Assembly (NCBI RefSeq): GCF_003344535.1
Contig: NZ_QPKS01000005.1
Location: 124,001 to 188,000 of the forward strand
Source of the DNA: Exiguobacterium flavidum
GTDB lineage: Bacteria; Bacillota; Bacilli; Exiguobacteriales; Exiguobacteriaceae
DNA: 64,000 bases
Direction: 5' to 3'
Every line of letters starts with the position of its first letter. The stretch's first letter is position 1. The position numbers were made by a program, and so were the translations under genes. This document shows, one piece after another, positions 16,662-24,937 of this stretch. The notes beneath the pieces were generated by a model, which worked only from the letters and a program-made list of their open reading frames with translations, was not told the DNA's origin and did not search any database.

Positions 16662-17546
16662 TCACCTTCTGAAATTGTAATATAAGTGTTCGGCGTGTTC
16701 CTGTTCCATCATCTTCGCATAGGGAATCAATCGGAACGCCCTGAACAGGGCATAGGATGCCGTGAAGTCATCTTTCATTTGTTCAGGATTGATTTTCAAT
16801 TCTTCGAAGAGACAAGCTCGTTGGTAGTAAAAATGGGCGAGTTGGCTCGAATCCGCAAGGACTAAGCTTTCTTCAATTCCTTCCTCAGCCAACTCTAGCC
16901 CTTTTTGGTAATTGCCAGCACTGTACATTATCTGACCGAAGTTGTAGATGATCTTCAGGCGCAACCTTCTCAAATCGCCTGTGTCATAGTCCATCTCGAG
17001 CAGGCTTTCGTAAACTTTCTTTGAGTGATTGTATTCTTCCTGCTCCGCATAAAGGTTTGCGATCCCCATTTTAATCTTTGTGAATGCCTTCGGCGACTCA
17101 TACCAGACATCCTCGTTCGTCGTGAGCCGGCTCAGCAAAGAGGCACAGCTCCTCGTATCTACATTCCCTAACTTTCTCGAAGTGATGATCAGGTAGTAGT
17201 CGAGCAGAAGATTGATTTCCTTACGATCAGTCTTGCCCTTCTCCGCGCTCGCTTCCTCGACGATTGCAGTGAACTCTCCGCGTCTTGCCATACCCGAGTA
17301 CTTTCGATCGATCGTCATGAACAATTCACTGAAATATTGGTCTTGGAACAAATGGGAGAGCGAGACGCGCAGCCGCTTTGCGATCATTTGAAGCAAATCG
17401 ACCGTCGGGGAATTCTTCCCGTTTTCGATCTTGCTGATTTCAGCCTGACTGCAGATTCCTTCGCATAGTTCCTTCTGAGTCATTCCGCGTGCTTTCCGCA
17501 GATTCTTGATCTCATTACCGACAGACCATGACTGATTTCCGACCAT
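16662..17546 (-). CDS. PlcR-like HTH-TPR transcriptional regulator
   Basis: This 294-residue protein has an N-terminal XRE helix-turn-helix (IKNLRKARGMTQKELCEGIC.. AEISKIENGKNSPTVDLLQMI, about residues 10-55). A C-terminal array of about five TPR-like helical repeats follows (for example YNHSKKVYESLLEMDY and YQKGLELAEEGIEESL). This plan matches PlcR/NprR/Rgg regulators, many of which bind secreted peptides. No linked pro-peptide gene is evident, so peptide control is inference. Start 17546 is preferred: GGGAGG lies eight bases ahead, whereas the ATG eight codons upstream lacks one. Transcription ends in a hairpin within azoR. Confidence 0.85.
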   Translation of the reverse strand: MVGNQSWSVGNEIKNLRKARGMTQKELCEGICSQAEISKIENGKNSPTVDLLQMIAKRLRVSLSHLFQDQYFSELFMTIDRKYSGMARRGEFTAIVEEASAEKGKTDRKEINLLLDYYLIITSRKLGNVDTRSCASLLSRLTTNEDVWYESPKAFTKIKMGIANLYAEQEEYNHSKKVYESLLEMDYDTGDLRRLRLKIIYNFGQIMYSAGNYQKGLELAEEGIEESLVLADSSQLAHFYYQRACLFEELKINPEQMKDDFTASYALFRAFRLIPYAKMMEQEHAEHLYYNFRR

Positions 17547-17621
17547 TTCGTCTCCCTCCCCCATTCTCAAATCAAACGAAAGAAGCCTCCAGCACTAACG
17601 AATAGGCTGAAAGCTTCATTA

Positions 17622-17692
17622 TGCTTCCGGCGAGAATCGAACTCGCACTGCAGCATTACCATTGCTGAGGTCTGCCATTAACCTACGGAAGC
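17622..17692 (-). tRNA. tRNA-Thr (anticodon GGU)
   Basis: The minus strand folds into a full cloverleaf: acceptor GCTTCCG/CGGAAGC (7 perfect pairs), D arm GGTT/GACC with GG in the loop, anticodon stem CAGCA/TGCTG with loop ATGGTAA (anticodon GGT in DNA, preceded by T33 and followed by A37), a 4-nt variable loop, T stem GCGAG/CTCGC with TTCGATT, and discriminator A. No 3' CCA is encoded. The acceptor stem resembles Bacillus tRNA-Thr. It is a lone tRNA, about 75 bp upstream of the HTH-TPR regulator on the same strand. Confidence 0.93.
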
Positions 17693-17824
17693 GCTTAATC
17701 TGATATCAGTATAGCGTATAATGAAAGAACCGGCAAGTCCGTCCCTCTCCGTGTTGATTGAATGGAGCTACCGGGAAGACATGCCGTTTCCTTTTCTTCT
17801 AATTAAGAATTTCACATCGAAGAA

Positions 17825-18022
17825 TCAATAGGTCGTCTTCGTCAATGCGTTGTCATAGACGACAAGAGCTGAATAATGTTCATCTGCCTTCGAGGCGACG
17901 AAAGTAGAAAACTTCAGCGTGATGATGGCGTTCGTCCCGACACCCTGTTCCTCGAAAAACGTATTCATCTTTTCTTCCAATTCTTCAGGCGCTCGGCCGA
18001 CGAGTACTTTTGTATGCAGCAT
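17825..18022 (-). CDS. Small protein resembling sporulation protein Cse60
   Basis: This 65-residue protein is beta-rich (MLHTKVLVGRAPEELEEKMN, later STFVASKADEHYSALVVYDN). This layout, a beta strand, an amphipathic helix and a C-terminal YSALVVYD strand, resembles the short Cse60/DUF2758 proteins of Bacillales. The ATG at 18022 has GGAGG about 11 bases ahead. The frame stays open to an ATG at 18118, which has a weaker AGG, so a 97-residue product is possible. The function is not known, and the family call is tentative. Confidence 0.6.
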   Translation of the reverse strand: MLHTKVLVGRAPEELEEKMNTFFEEQGVGTNAIITLKFSTFVASKADEHYSALVVYDNALTKTTY

Positions 18023-18156
18023 AGATTTCTTTCCCTCCAGTTCTGTAGATACCTCTTTCACGCTAATTAGTTTCCCCTTTTTTTCAAAAAACGAAACGCT
18101 TGAGCCACAAAATGGCATACTAGACCTATCCAGGCAAAGGAAGGGGTCATTCGATC

Positions 18157-19338
18157 ATGAGAAGATTCGATTTCAGCGAGACAGTGGACAGAAAGGACAC
18201 TTCATCCGTCAAATGGGACGCCCTGAAGGCATTTTATGGATCAGACGATCTTGTTCCGATGTGGGTCGCCGATATGGACTTCAGGACACCGGATGCCATC
18301 AGTGAGGCACTTGCTAGACGGGCAGCCACCGGTCAATTCGGATATTCATTTTTCGGTGAACGGGAGAAGCAGGCCATCATCTCCTGGTTCGACCGTCGAT
18401 TTAATACTTCGGTCTCCCAGGAGGATTTATTATATGCGAGCGGTGTCGTGACCGCGCTCTCGCATACGATTCTCGCCCTTACGGATGAACAGGATGAGAT
18501 CATCATCCAGACACCTGTCTATCCCCCGTTCTTCCAGGTAGTCAGCGACAACGGGCGCACTTTGGTCGAGAACGAACTTCTTTTGACAAAAGATGGCTAT
18601 GTGATCGATTTCAGTTCGCTTGAAGAACAGATGAGGACGGCGAAACTTATCTTGCTCTGCAGTCCGCATAATCCGGTCGGACGAGTATGGCGAAAAGAGG
18701 AACTTGAACGAATTTATCGTCTAGCTGAGACGTACGACGTCCTCGTCGTCTCGGACGAGATCCATGCAGACCTCGTCTTCAGTGAATCGACACACCTGCC
18801 CTCGATCGATTTCGGGAGAGAACGGACAATACTGATCAGTGCACCATCGAAATCCTTCAACATTCCGGGGCTCTATGCTTCCTTTATGATCGCACCGAAC
18901 GTGGAGCACCGGAAAAAGATCAAAGCCGTACAGCAAAGACATTTCGTCCACCCGAACACGTTCGCACTCGTCGCCTTCGAGGCTGCCTACCAGTCTGAGG
19001 ACAGCGAGGCTTGGCTCGATTCGCTGATCAATTATCTTGAGGAGAACAGAAATCACGCCGTTCGACGGATTCGGGACGAGATGCCAATGCTAGAAGTTCA
19101 GGTCCCGGAAGCTACTTATCTGCTCTGGATCGACTTCACTGCCTTGTTGCCGGACATAGAAGAACGAAAACTGTGGCTTCGCGATGAAGCACAGGTCGCG
19201 TTGACGCACGGAGAGCCGTTCGGAAAAACAGGTGAGTCATTTGAACGGCTGAATTTCGGATGTCCGCGTCAGCAGCTCGACTTGGCGCTCGACCGATTAG
19301 GGCTTGCTTATCAAAAACAAATCCGTGATCGTATCTGA
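18157..19338 (+). CDS. patB: PatB/MalY-type cystathionine beta-lyase
   Basis: This 393-residue PLP enzyme of fold type I cleaves C-S bonds of cystathionine or cysteine conjugates. It has the PatB beginning (FDFSETVDRKDTSSVKWD), the substrate-loop MWVADMDF, the cofactor-site stretch CSPHNPVGRVW, SDEIHADLVF with the Asp that binds the pyridine nitrogen, and the Schiff-base Lys in SAPSKSFNIPGL. Length is typical. A poorly spaced AAGGGG precedes the start. The gene is monocistronic with a strong terminator. Exact substrate is uncertain. Confidence 0.9.
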   Translation: MRRFDFSETVDRKDTSSVKWDALKAFYGSDDLVPMWVADMDFRTPDAISEALARRAATGQFGYSFFGEREKQAIISWFDRRFNTSVSQEDLLYASGVVTALSHTILALTDEQDEIIIQTPVYPPFFQVVSDNGRTLVENELLLTKDGYVIDFSSLEEQMRTAKLILLCSPHNPVGRVWRKEELERIYRLAETYDVLVVSDEIHADLVFSESTHLPSIDFGRERTILISAPSKSFNIPGLYASFMIAPNVEHRKKIKAVQQRHFVHPNTFALVAFEAAYQSEDSEAWLDSLINYLEENRNHAVRRIRDEMPMLEVQVPEATYLLWIDFTALLPDIEERKLWLRDEAQVALTHGEPFGKTGESFERLNFGCPRQQLDLALDRLGLAYQKQIRDRI

Positions 19339-19344
19339 TATCGA

Positions 19345-19384
19345 CCGTCCTTCTGCGGAGAGCTTCCAGTGAAGGGCGGTTTTG
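19345..19384 (+). terminator. Terminator of patB
   Basis: The arms CCGTCCTTC and GAAGGGCGG (one G-T pair) are followed by TTTTG directly after the patB stop. Confidence 0.8.
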
Positions 19385-19642
19385 CTATACCCGATCGATG
19401 TTGAAAAATCATTTCAGAAGGATGACAACACGGTGACGCATCGATTAAGGAAAAATTACTGAATTCCGAAAATTTAAACTTGATATTGGATGATACACCT
19501 CTTCAAGCTTACAACCCCAACGGTTGAAGTCGATTTTTCCGCTCTTGAGCTGACTTGCATGGACTTGAAGATCCTTGTTAAGGTAGTTGTCATATCCGCC
19601 GTATGCCAACAACCACGGTGAAAAGCATTGGAGGAATTGAAT
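19385..19642. other. Leader region upstream of putP; no convincing gene
   Basis: About 260 bp separate the patB terminator from putP. The minus strand contains a 68-codon open frame (19445-19651) encoding AYGGYDNYLNKDLQVHASQL, but it lacks a good Shine-Dalgarno and overlaps the putP start. I could not identify a riboswitch or a convincing promoter. The stretch looks less GC-rich than its flanks. Confidence 0.4.
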
Positions 19643-21115
19643 ATGACGCAAGAATGGATTTCGATCGCCTTGTATCTCGGTTTGATGCTCGCGATCGGGT
19701 GGTTCGCCTTCAAGCGAACGACCAACTCGGAAGATTATATGCTCGGTGGCCGTGACCTCGGCCCTGGAGTGACGGCGCTCTCTGCCGGTGCATCGGACAT
19801 GAGCGGCTGGATGCTGATGGGTCTGCCCGGCGCGATGTATGCGACTGGCGTTTCCGCTATCTGGCTCGCAGTCGGACTGTTGATCGGCTGTTACGTCAAC
19901 TATGTATTGTTAGCACCACGTTTCCGTCTGTACACGGAGATGGCGAATGACTCGATCACGATTCCTGACTTCCTCGAAAATCGTTTCAAGGATAACTCAC
20001 GAGTGCTGCGAATGGTTTCGGCAGCGGTCATCATCGTCTTCTTCACATTCTACACATCTGCCGGCATCGTATCTGGCGGTAAGCTGTTTGAAAGCTCATT
20101 CGGCTTCGATTATCACTATGGTATGCTCTTGACGATCGCGGTCGTCGTCGCCTACACACTCTTTGGCGGCTTTCTCGCAGTCAGTTGGACCGACTTCGTC
20201 CAGGGTTGTATCATGTTCATCGCCCTCATTCTCGTCCCGATCGTCGCGTTGACGGACGTAGGCGGAATGGACGGTGCGGTGTCTTACGCTGAAAAGCTCG
20301 ATCCGTCGCTCTTCGACCCGTTCAAGGGGACGACGCTCCTTGGAATCATCGGATTCCTCGCGTGGGGTCTCGGCTACTTCGGTCAGCCCCATATCATCGT
20401 CCGCTTCATGGCCATCCGCTCAGTCAAGGACTTGAAAAAGGCCAGACGTATCGGTATCGGTTGGATGTTCATCTCGATCGTCGGCGCCATGATGACAGGT
20501 CTTGTCGGAATCGCCTATTTCGAAGGACAGGGCAACGGGCTCGGTGACCCGGAAACGGTCTTCATCCGCTTCTCTGACGTCCTGTTTCATCCGTATATCA
20601 CCGGATTCCTGATGGCAGCGATCCTCGCAGCCATCATGTCGACGATTTCTTCCCAGTTGCTCGTCACGTCGAGTGCGTTGACGGAAGACTTCTATAAGAC
20701 ATTCTTGAAGAAGGATGCTTCGGACAAGGAAATGGTATTCACCGGCCGTATGGCCGTTCTCGTCATCGCCATCGTCGGTTCGATCCTTGCGTGGAATCCT
20801 TCAGCAACGATTCTCTCGCTCGTCGGATACGCGTGGGCAGGATTCGGTTCAGCCTTCGGTCCGATCATTTTGCTGTCCCTCTACTGGAAGCGGATGACGA
20901 AGCAGGGTGCGCTCGCCGGCATGCTGACAGGCGCATTGACAGTCATTCTCTGGGTACAGCTTGATTTGAGCGCTACACTCTACGAGATGGTACCAGGTTT
21001 CTTCGCAAGTCTCTTCATGACCGTCATCGTCAGTCTCATGACGCGTCAACCCGTTTCGTCCGTCCAAGAAAAGTTCGAGGACATGGAAGACGAGATGAAG
21101 GACATCGCCCAGTAA
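19643..21115 (+). CDS. putP: Sodium/proline symporter
   Basis: This 490-residue SSS-family transporter imports proline with Na+ for osmoprotection or catabolism. About 13 membrane segments are evident. Family motifs include NSEDYMLGGRDLGPGVTALS, SDMSGWMLMGLPGAMYATG with the Asp that corresponds to the essential Na+-site Asp55 of E. coli PutP, and WGLGYFGQPHIIVRFMAI. ATG at 19643 is preferred over one five codons earlier because GGAGG lies eight bases ahead. No putA/putB/putC genes are adjacent, so an osmotic role is as likely as a catabolic one. Confidence 0.93.
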   Translation: MTQEWISIALYLGLMLAIGWFAFKRTTNSEDYMLGGRDLGPGVTALSAGASDMSGWMLMGLPGAMYATGVSAIWLAVGLLIGCYVNYVLLAPRFRLYTEMANDSITIPDFLENRFKDNSRVLRMVSAAVIIVFFTFYTSAGIVSGGKLFESSFGFDYHYGMLLTIAVVVAYTLFGGFLAVSWTDFVQGCIMFIALILVPIVALTDVGGMDGAVSYAEKLDPSLFDPFKGTTLLGIIGFLAWGLGYFGQPHIIVRFMAIRSVKDLKKARRIGIGWMFISIVGAMMTGLVGIAYFEGQGNGLGDPETVFIRFSDVLFHPYITGFLMAAILAAIMSTISSQLLVTSSALTEDFYKTFLKKDASDKEMVFTGRMAVLVIAIVGSILAWNPSATILSLVGYAWAGFGSAFGPIILLSLYWKRMTKQGALAGMLTGALTVILWVQLDLSATLYEMVPGFFASLFMTVIVSLMTRQPVSSVQEKFEDMEDEMKDIAQ

Positions 21116-21137
21116 GCTGGCCGAAAGAATCGATTCA

Positions 21138-21190
21138 TACGTCAAAAGCTCCCACTCCGCTACTTCTGCGGGATGGGAGCTTTTGACGTA
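21138..21190. terminator. Bidirectional terminator between putP and the methyltransferase
   Basis: The arms TACGTCAAAAGCTCCCA and TGGGAGCTTTTGACGTA match perfectly and enclose an inner CCGC/GCGG. It lies between convergent putP and the ypiP-like gene, touching the latter's stop. Confidence 0.85.
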
Positions 21191-21191
21191 T

Positions 21192-21989
21192 TCACTTCTC
21201 CAATTCGATGACCCCGTAATGGAACTTGGATGATTTACGGACAGCCCGTTCGAATCCGAAGGCATCGAACCAGTTGCTTTCGAAGTGAGCCTTCAGGACG
21301 ACCCGTTGTCTCGCGACCCGTTTCGCCTCATCGATCGCCGGCTTCGACAGACCTCGCCCATCGGCGATCGAACGCAGTGGATCGAGATGGCGCGATTCCG
21401 TGATCGTCTTTTCGAACATCGGATCGAAAAAGACGACATCGAACGAGTTGGCCGGCAAAGTCTTCATGTATTCTAGTGAATCGGCGGTCACGACCTCGAT
21501 CCGGCGCATCGCCTCGTTCAATATGTCGCTCTTCTCCTTCCAACTCGAGAGTCCCCGTCTGACGAGGAAGGAAGTCAACTGACGACTCTCGACGCCGACG
21601 ACCTTCCCTTCGGCTCCGACGGCGTGACTCATCACGATGCTGTCCGAACCGAGGCCAAGCGTGCAGTCGAGCACTGTCATTCCCCGTTTGAGCTTTGCTG
21701 ACGCGACGAGCGGGTCATGTCCGGAGCTGATGAGTTGTTTGACACGGAAGACAGCACTGGACGGATGGAAAAAAAAGGGTTCTCCCATGCCTTCAGGATA
21801 GAGTTCAAGACGACGCTTATCAAGGACCAGAATCGGTTTGTCGTATTCCTTCTGAAGCATGCTGATGCTCTTCTTCTTTCTCGCAACCCGGATGACGGTA
21901 AGATCAAGTGACGCTTCGATCATATCGAGCTCCTCTTCCATCCCGTCGACCGGTCTGAGGCAGGTCGTCAACACGACTTGTTCCTCCAT
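21192..21989 (-). CDS. ypiP: YpiP-like SAM-dependent methyltransferase
   Basis: This 265-residue protein has a class I methyltransferase fold: motif I LDCTLGLGSDSIVMS, the acidic strand KVVGVESRQL, and the catalytic-site motif VVFFDPMFEK, related to the DPMF/DPPY of N-methyltransferases. The pattern resembles RsmJ (16S rRNA guanine-N2 methyltransferase), but the N-terminal 90 residues (DLTVIRVARKKKSISMLQKEYDK, split domain) are specific to Firmicutes YpiP proteins. Target unknown; rRNA is a plausible inference. Start at 21989 has GGAGG eight bases ahead, unlike the in-frame codon seven residues earlier. Confidence 0.8.
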   Translation of the reverse strand: MEEQVVLTTCLRPVDGMEEELDMIEASLDLTVIRVARKKKSISMLQKEYDKPILVLDKRRLELYPEGMGEPFFFHPSSAVFRVKQLISSGHDPLVASAKLKRGMTVLDCTLGLGSDSIVMSHAVGAEGKVVGVESRQLTSFLVRRGLSSWKEKSDILNEAMRRIEVVTADSLEYMKTLPANSFDVVFFDPMFEKTITESRHLDPLRSIADGRGLSKPAIDEAKRVARQRVVLKAHFESNWFDAFGFERAVRKSSKFHYGVIELEK

Positions 21990-22032
21990 GGTCAATTCCT
22001 CCTTGCACAAAAATAAGCCAGCCGCAGCCAGC

Positions 22033-22347
22033 TCATTTCTTTTTCTTGAGCAGATCCTCGATGTCCTCGATCAGCGCTTTCTTCGAGATCAGGTCCTCTT
22101 GCTTTTCCTGTTCCACCTTCGCGTCCACCGTCGTCCGCTGGAGCAGTGCCTGGAGCGTTTCGTCGATTGATGATTTCAGGTGTTCGCGATCTTCCTTGTT
22201 CATCGCAATGTCATGCTTCGGTTCTTCTCCCTGCTCATCAAGCTGACGCAGACGTTCCGTCAACTGCTTCGCTTCCCGGTTCAGATCGGCATACAAGCGT
22301 TCGATCTGCTCGAGTCGTAATTTGATGCCGTCGCGTTCTGTAAACAT
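22033..22347 (-). CDS. Small coiled-coil protein of unknown function
   Basis: This 104-residue protein is almost entirely charged helix (RLEQIERLYADLNREAKQL; EQEKQEDLISKKALIEDIED) with a Lys-rich tail. It has heptad-like spacing of Leu/Ile and no recognised domain. GGAG precedes the ATG. It lies 43 bp upstream of the ypiP-like gene on the same strand and may be cotranscribed with it. No function is proposed. Confidence 0.7.
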   Translation of the reverse strand: MFTERDGIKLRLEQIERLYADLNREAKQLTERLRQLDEQGEEPKHDIAMNKEDREHLKSSIDETLQALLQRTTVDAKVEQEKQEDLISKKALIEDIEDLLKKKK

Positions 22348-22555
22348 GGTGCATGGCTCCTTCCGCCGTTCGTGTTCTATTTATAACTTTACCATAATCG
22401 TCGAAAAATGAAACTGTAATATCTATTTTCAACATTAATCGGTTTCTTTCCCGGACGAAACTTTATTGCTTTTCTCGAAAAATGTTTGCATAGACCCACC
22501 AATTTCCACCCTGTTATACTCATTCGAGTATCCCTAATTCATGGAGGTGGTCTCT

Positions 22556-23428
22556 TTGACTCATTCCGTCGACCATCCGTCCCGCGCCATCCGTGGCGCC
22601 GTCGTATCGATCGTCGCCTACCTGTTTCTTTCGTTCTTGAAGATCGCAGGCGGACTGTCGTTCGACTCGCGCGCATTGCTCGCCGACGGTTTCAACAACA
22701 CGACGGACATCATCGCTTCCGTCGCTGTATTCATCGGGTTGCGGATCGCAGCACGCCCGAAGGACGAGGATCATCCATACGGCCATCAGAAAATGGAATC
22801 GATCGCCGCGATGATTGCTTCCCTCATCATGCTCAGCGTCGGACTCGCCGTCCTCTTCAACAGCTCGCGCTCGCTGATCATCGGTGACTTCACCACTCCG
22901 TCTCCGACTGCAGGATTGTTCGCCCTTCTTGGAGCGATCATCATGTTTCTCGTCTATGTCTACAACGCAAGACTCGCCAAGCGGACACATTCGATCGCTC
23001 TTCGCGCAGCCTCGAAAGACAACCTCTCCGATGCCCTCGTCTCGCTCGGGACGGCAATCGGGGTGCTCTTCTCGACGATCGGACTCGCCTTCATCGATGC
23101 AGCCCTCGCGGTCATCATCGCGTTCATCATCATCAAGACGGCTGTCGAGATTTTCCTTGATACCGTTGTCCATCTCTCGGACGGGTTCGCCCCTGAACTC
23201 GTCGACCGCTACGCCTCTTCCGTGCTTTCGATCGAAGGCGTCGAAGAAGTTCGCGACGTCAAAGCCCGCCACCTCGGAAACCGGATCCTCGTCGACATGA
23301 CGATCGCCGTGTCCGGAAACTTGACGGTTTCACAGGCCCACGCGCTCAGCGATGAAGTCGAGGAAATGCTCGCTGATAAACACCGTGTCTCCTATACTCA
23401 TGTCCATGTCGAACCGGTCGAGCATTGA
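22556..23428 (+). CDS. Cation diffusion facilitator, predicted Mn2+ exporter
   Basis: This 290-residue CDF antiporter has six membrane segments and a C-terminal cytoplasmic metallochaperone-like domain ending in HVHVEPVEH. Site A is NxxxD in TM2 (NNTTD) and DxxxD in TM5 (DNLSD). This Asn-Asp/Asp-Asp set is typical of Mn-exporting CDFs (MntE, MneP, MneS) rather than the Asp/His set of Zn exporters, so Mn2+ efflux is predicted. The interdomain HPYGHQKMES loop is typical. A TTG start at 22556 is chosen: GGAGG lies eight bases ahead, and the upstream ATG at 22541 itself overlaps that ribosome site. Confidence 0.88.
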   Translation: MTHSVDHPSRAIRGAVVSIVAYLFLSFLKIAGGLSFDSRALLADGFNNTTDIIASVAVFIGLRIAARPKDEDHPYGHQKMESIAAMIASLIMLSVGLAVLFNSSRSLIIGDFTTPSPTAGLFALLGAIIMFLVYVYNARLAKRTHSIALRAASKDNLSDALVSLGTAIGVLFSTIGLAFIDAALAVIIAFIIIKTAVEIFLDTVVHLSDGFAPELVDRYASSVLSIEGVEEVRDVKARHLGNRILVDMTIAVSGNLTVSQAHALSDEVEEMLADKHRVSYTHVHVEPVEH

Positions 23429-23504
23429 CGCTCCGGGTATTCTTTGCATTTTCTTGAACCTCCTCCCTATAATATAGAGAGCAGATGAAAGGGAGGCTGG
23501 CCAG

Positions 23505-23984
23505 ATGGAACTTAAACAACGTGCCGTCCGTCACGTGGACCGAATGGAATTCGACCACTTCATCAAATATGGCGAAACGGCGTATGGCTTGACGCAGGCG
23601 GAACTTCGAGGCTATGAGCTTGAACTCGGCGAGGAAGGATTCTTCGATTCAGAGGAACATAGCTATCCCGAGGATTTCTATTTCGACGTCCTCGTCGAAG
23701 ACGAGATCGCCGGCCGTGTCATTTTGATCAAGTCCGATCACTATTACCAGATGGACCTGATGATTTTCGATTCCCACTCCGGAAAAGGTTACGGGACCGA
23801 AGCCGTCAGGAAGGGGCTCGATGCTTCGAATGTCCTGCGTCACCACGAGGTACGGGTTTTCGTCCTCCCGTCGACACCTCACATGGCTGCCGTATCCAGA
23901 ATCCTTGAAGTGAACGGATTCGAGCGTGCCGGCTCCTACTACAGAAAGGGACAGCGGAAACGCTACGTCCTCGCAAAACCTTGA
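23505..23984 (+). CDS. GNAT-family N-acetyltransferase
   Basis: This 159-residue protein ends in an acetyl-CoA-binding GNAT domain: the CoA loop is SHSGKGYGTEAVRKGL and motif B is NGFERAGSYYRKGQRKRYVL, as in ribosomal-protein-like (RimJ/RimL) acetyltransferases. AGGGAGG lies before the ATG. It sits 76 bp after the CDF gene on the same strand and may share its transcript. Substrate unknown. Confidence 0.85.
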   Translation: MELKQRAVRHVDRMEFDHFIKYGETAYGLTQAELRGYELELGEEGFFDSEEHSYPEDFYFDVLVEDEIAGRVILIKSDHYYQMDLMIFDSHSGKGYGTEAVRKGLDASNVLRHHEVRVFVLPSTPHMAAVSRILEVNGFERAGSYYRKGQRKRYVLAKP

Positions 23985-23992
23985 CTGGGTAT

Positions 23993-24020
23993 GGCCCCTT
24001 GATCAGAGGGGTCTTTTTTC
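23993..24020 (+). terminator. Terminator after the GNAT gene
   Basis: The stem GGCCCCT/AGGGGTC with loop TGATCAG (some internal pairing) is followed by six T. Confidence 0.8.
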
Positions 24021-24089
24021 TGTGCTTTACAGGCTTTGAAAAGAAGCGTAAAATCTAAATCTGAATGATTTGAAAGGAGAAATTCCCCT

Positions 24090-24788
24090 ATGAATGAATG
24101 GCTCTGGATTCCATCCATCCTCTTGACGCTCAGTCTGCTTCTCGTAGGCTACCGTCTATTCGGCCAAGTCGGCCTCTATATGTGGATCGCCATCGCGACG
24201 ATCATCGCGAACATCCAAGTCACCCAGCAAGTCGAACTCTATACCTATATCTTCACGCTCGGCAACGTCGTCTACGGGTCGAGTTATCTCGCAACTGACA
24301 TCCTGAACGAGAAATACGGACGTAAGGCCGCCCGGCGCGGTGTTTGGATCGGTTTCTTCTCGCTCATCACGACGACGCTGCTCATGCAGTTCAGTCTTCT
24401 TTATACCCCGCTCGAGGACAAGCTCGCGCTCGAGATGTCAGATTCGCTCAATATGCTGTTCGGCCTGCTGCCATGGATCGCCGTCGGCAGTCTAAGCGCC
24501 TACCTCGTCTCGCAGCTGTTCGATGTCTTCATCTACACGAAAATCAGGGAGCGGACGGGCGAGAAATGGCTCTGGCTGCGGACGACGGGTTCGACGCTTG
24601 CAAGCCAGTTGCTCGACACGCTCACGTTCTGCGCCATCGCTTTTCATGCTTTACCGTTCGACATCTGGTGGCAGATTTTCGTGACGACGTATCTTGCCAA
24701 GTTCGTCATCGCCTGGTTCGCCACTCCGTTCATGTACATCGCTAAGAGGATGCATCCAAAATCCTCTAAAAGTGACCTTGCGGCGTGA
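24090..24788 (+). CDS. YhhQ/VUT-family queuosine-precursor transporter
   Basis: This 232-residue membrane protein has about six helices. It carries the family core GNVVYGSSYLATDILNEKYGRKAARRGVW and, later, STLASQLLDTLTFCAIAF (each longer than quoted motifs usually are, so only the key DILNEKYG and QLLDT boxes are diagnostic). YhhQ homologues import preQ0 or preQ1 for tRNA queuosine modification. No preQ1 riboswitch was recognised in the 70-bp leader. AAGGAG precedes the start. The gene is monocistronic. Confidence 0.87.
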   Translation: MNEWLWIPSILLTLSLLLVGYRLFGQVGLYMWIAIATIIANIQVTQQVELYTYIFTLGNVVYGSSYLATDILNEKYGRKAARRGVWIGFFSLITTTLLMQFSLLYTPLEDKLALEMSDSLNMLFGLLPWIAVGSLSAYLVSQLFDVFIYTKIRERTGEKWLWLRTTGSTLASQLLDTLTFCAIAFHALPFDIWWQIFVTTYLAKFVIAWFATPFMYIAKRMHPKSSKSDLAA

Positions 24789-24804
24789 CCGACTCGTATG
24801 AATT

Positions 24805-24840
24805 GAACGTCCGGACCAAGACTGGAACGGGCGTTTTTTT
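24805..24840 (+). terminator. Terminator after the YhhQ-family gene
   Basis: The arms AACGTCC and GGGCGTT (one G-T pair) are followed by a run of T. Confidence 0.75.
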
Positions 24841-24937
24841 CTGTCTTCCACCGATTTTTGGACAACTGTAATTTTTTTACTGAATCGTTAAAGAGGAGGG
24901 CCACAGCGGACGATAGTGAATAGAGGAGGAGTACACC

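Noticed and set aside
22520-23272. A 250-codon minus-strand open frame opposite the CDF gene
   Set aside because: The composition (Asp/Arg/Glu-rich) is that of the reverse strand of a membrane protein gene; no start signal.
24020-24089. preQ1 riboswitch before the YhhQ-family gene
   Set aside because: The leader is only 70 bp and lacks the preQ1 class I stem and A-rich tail.
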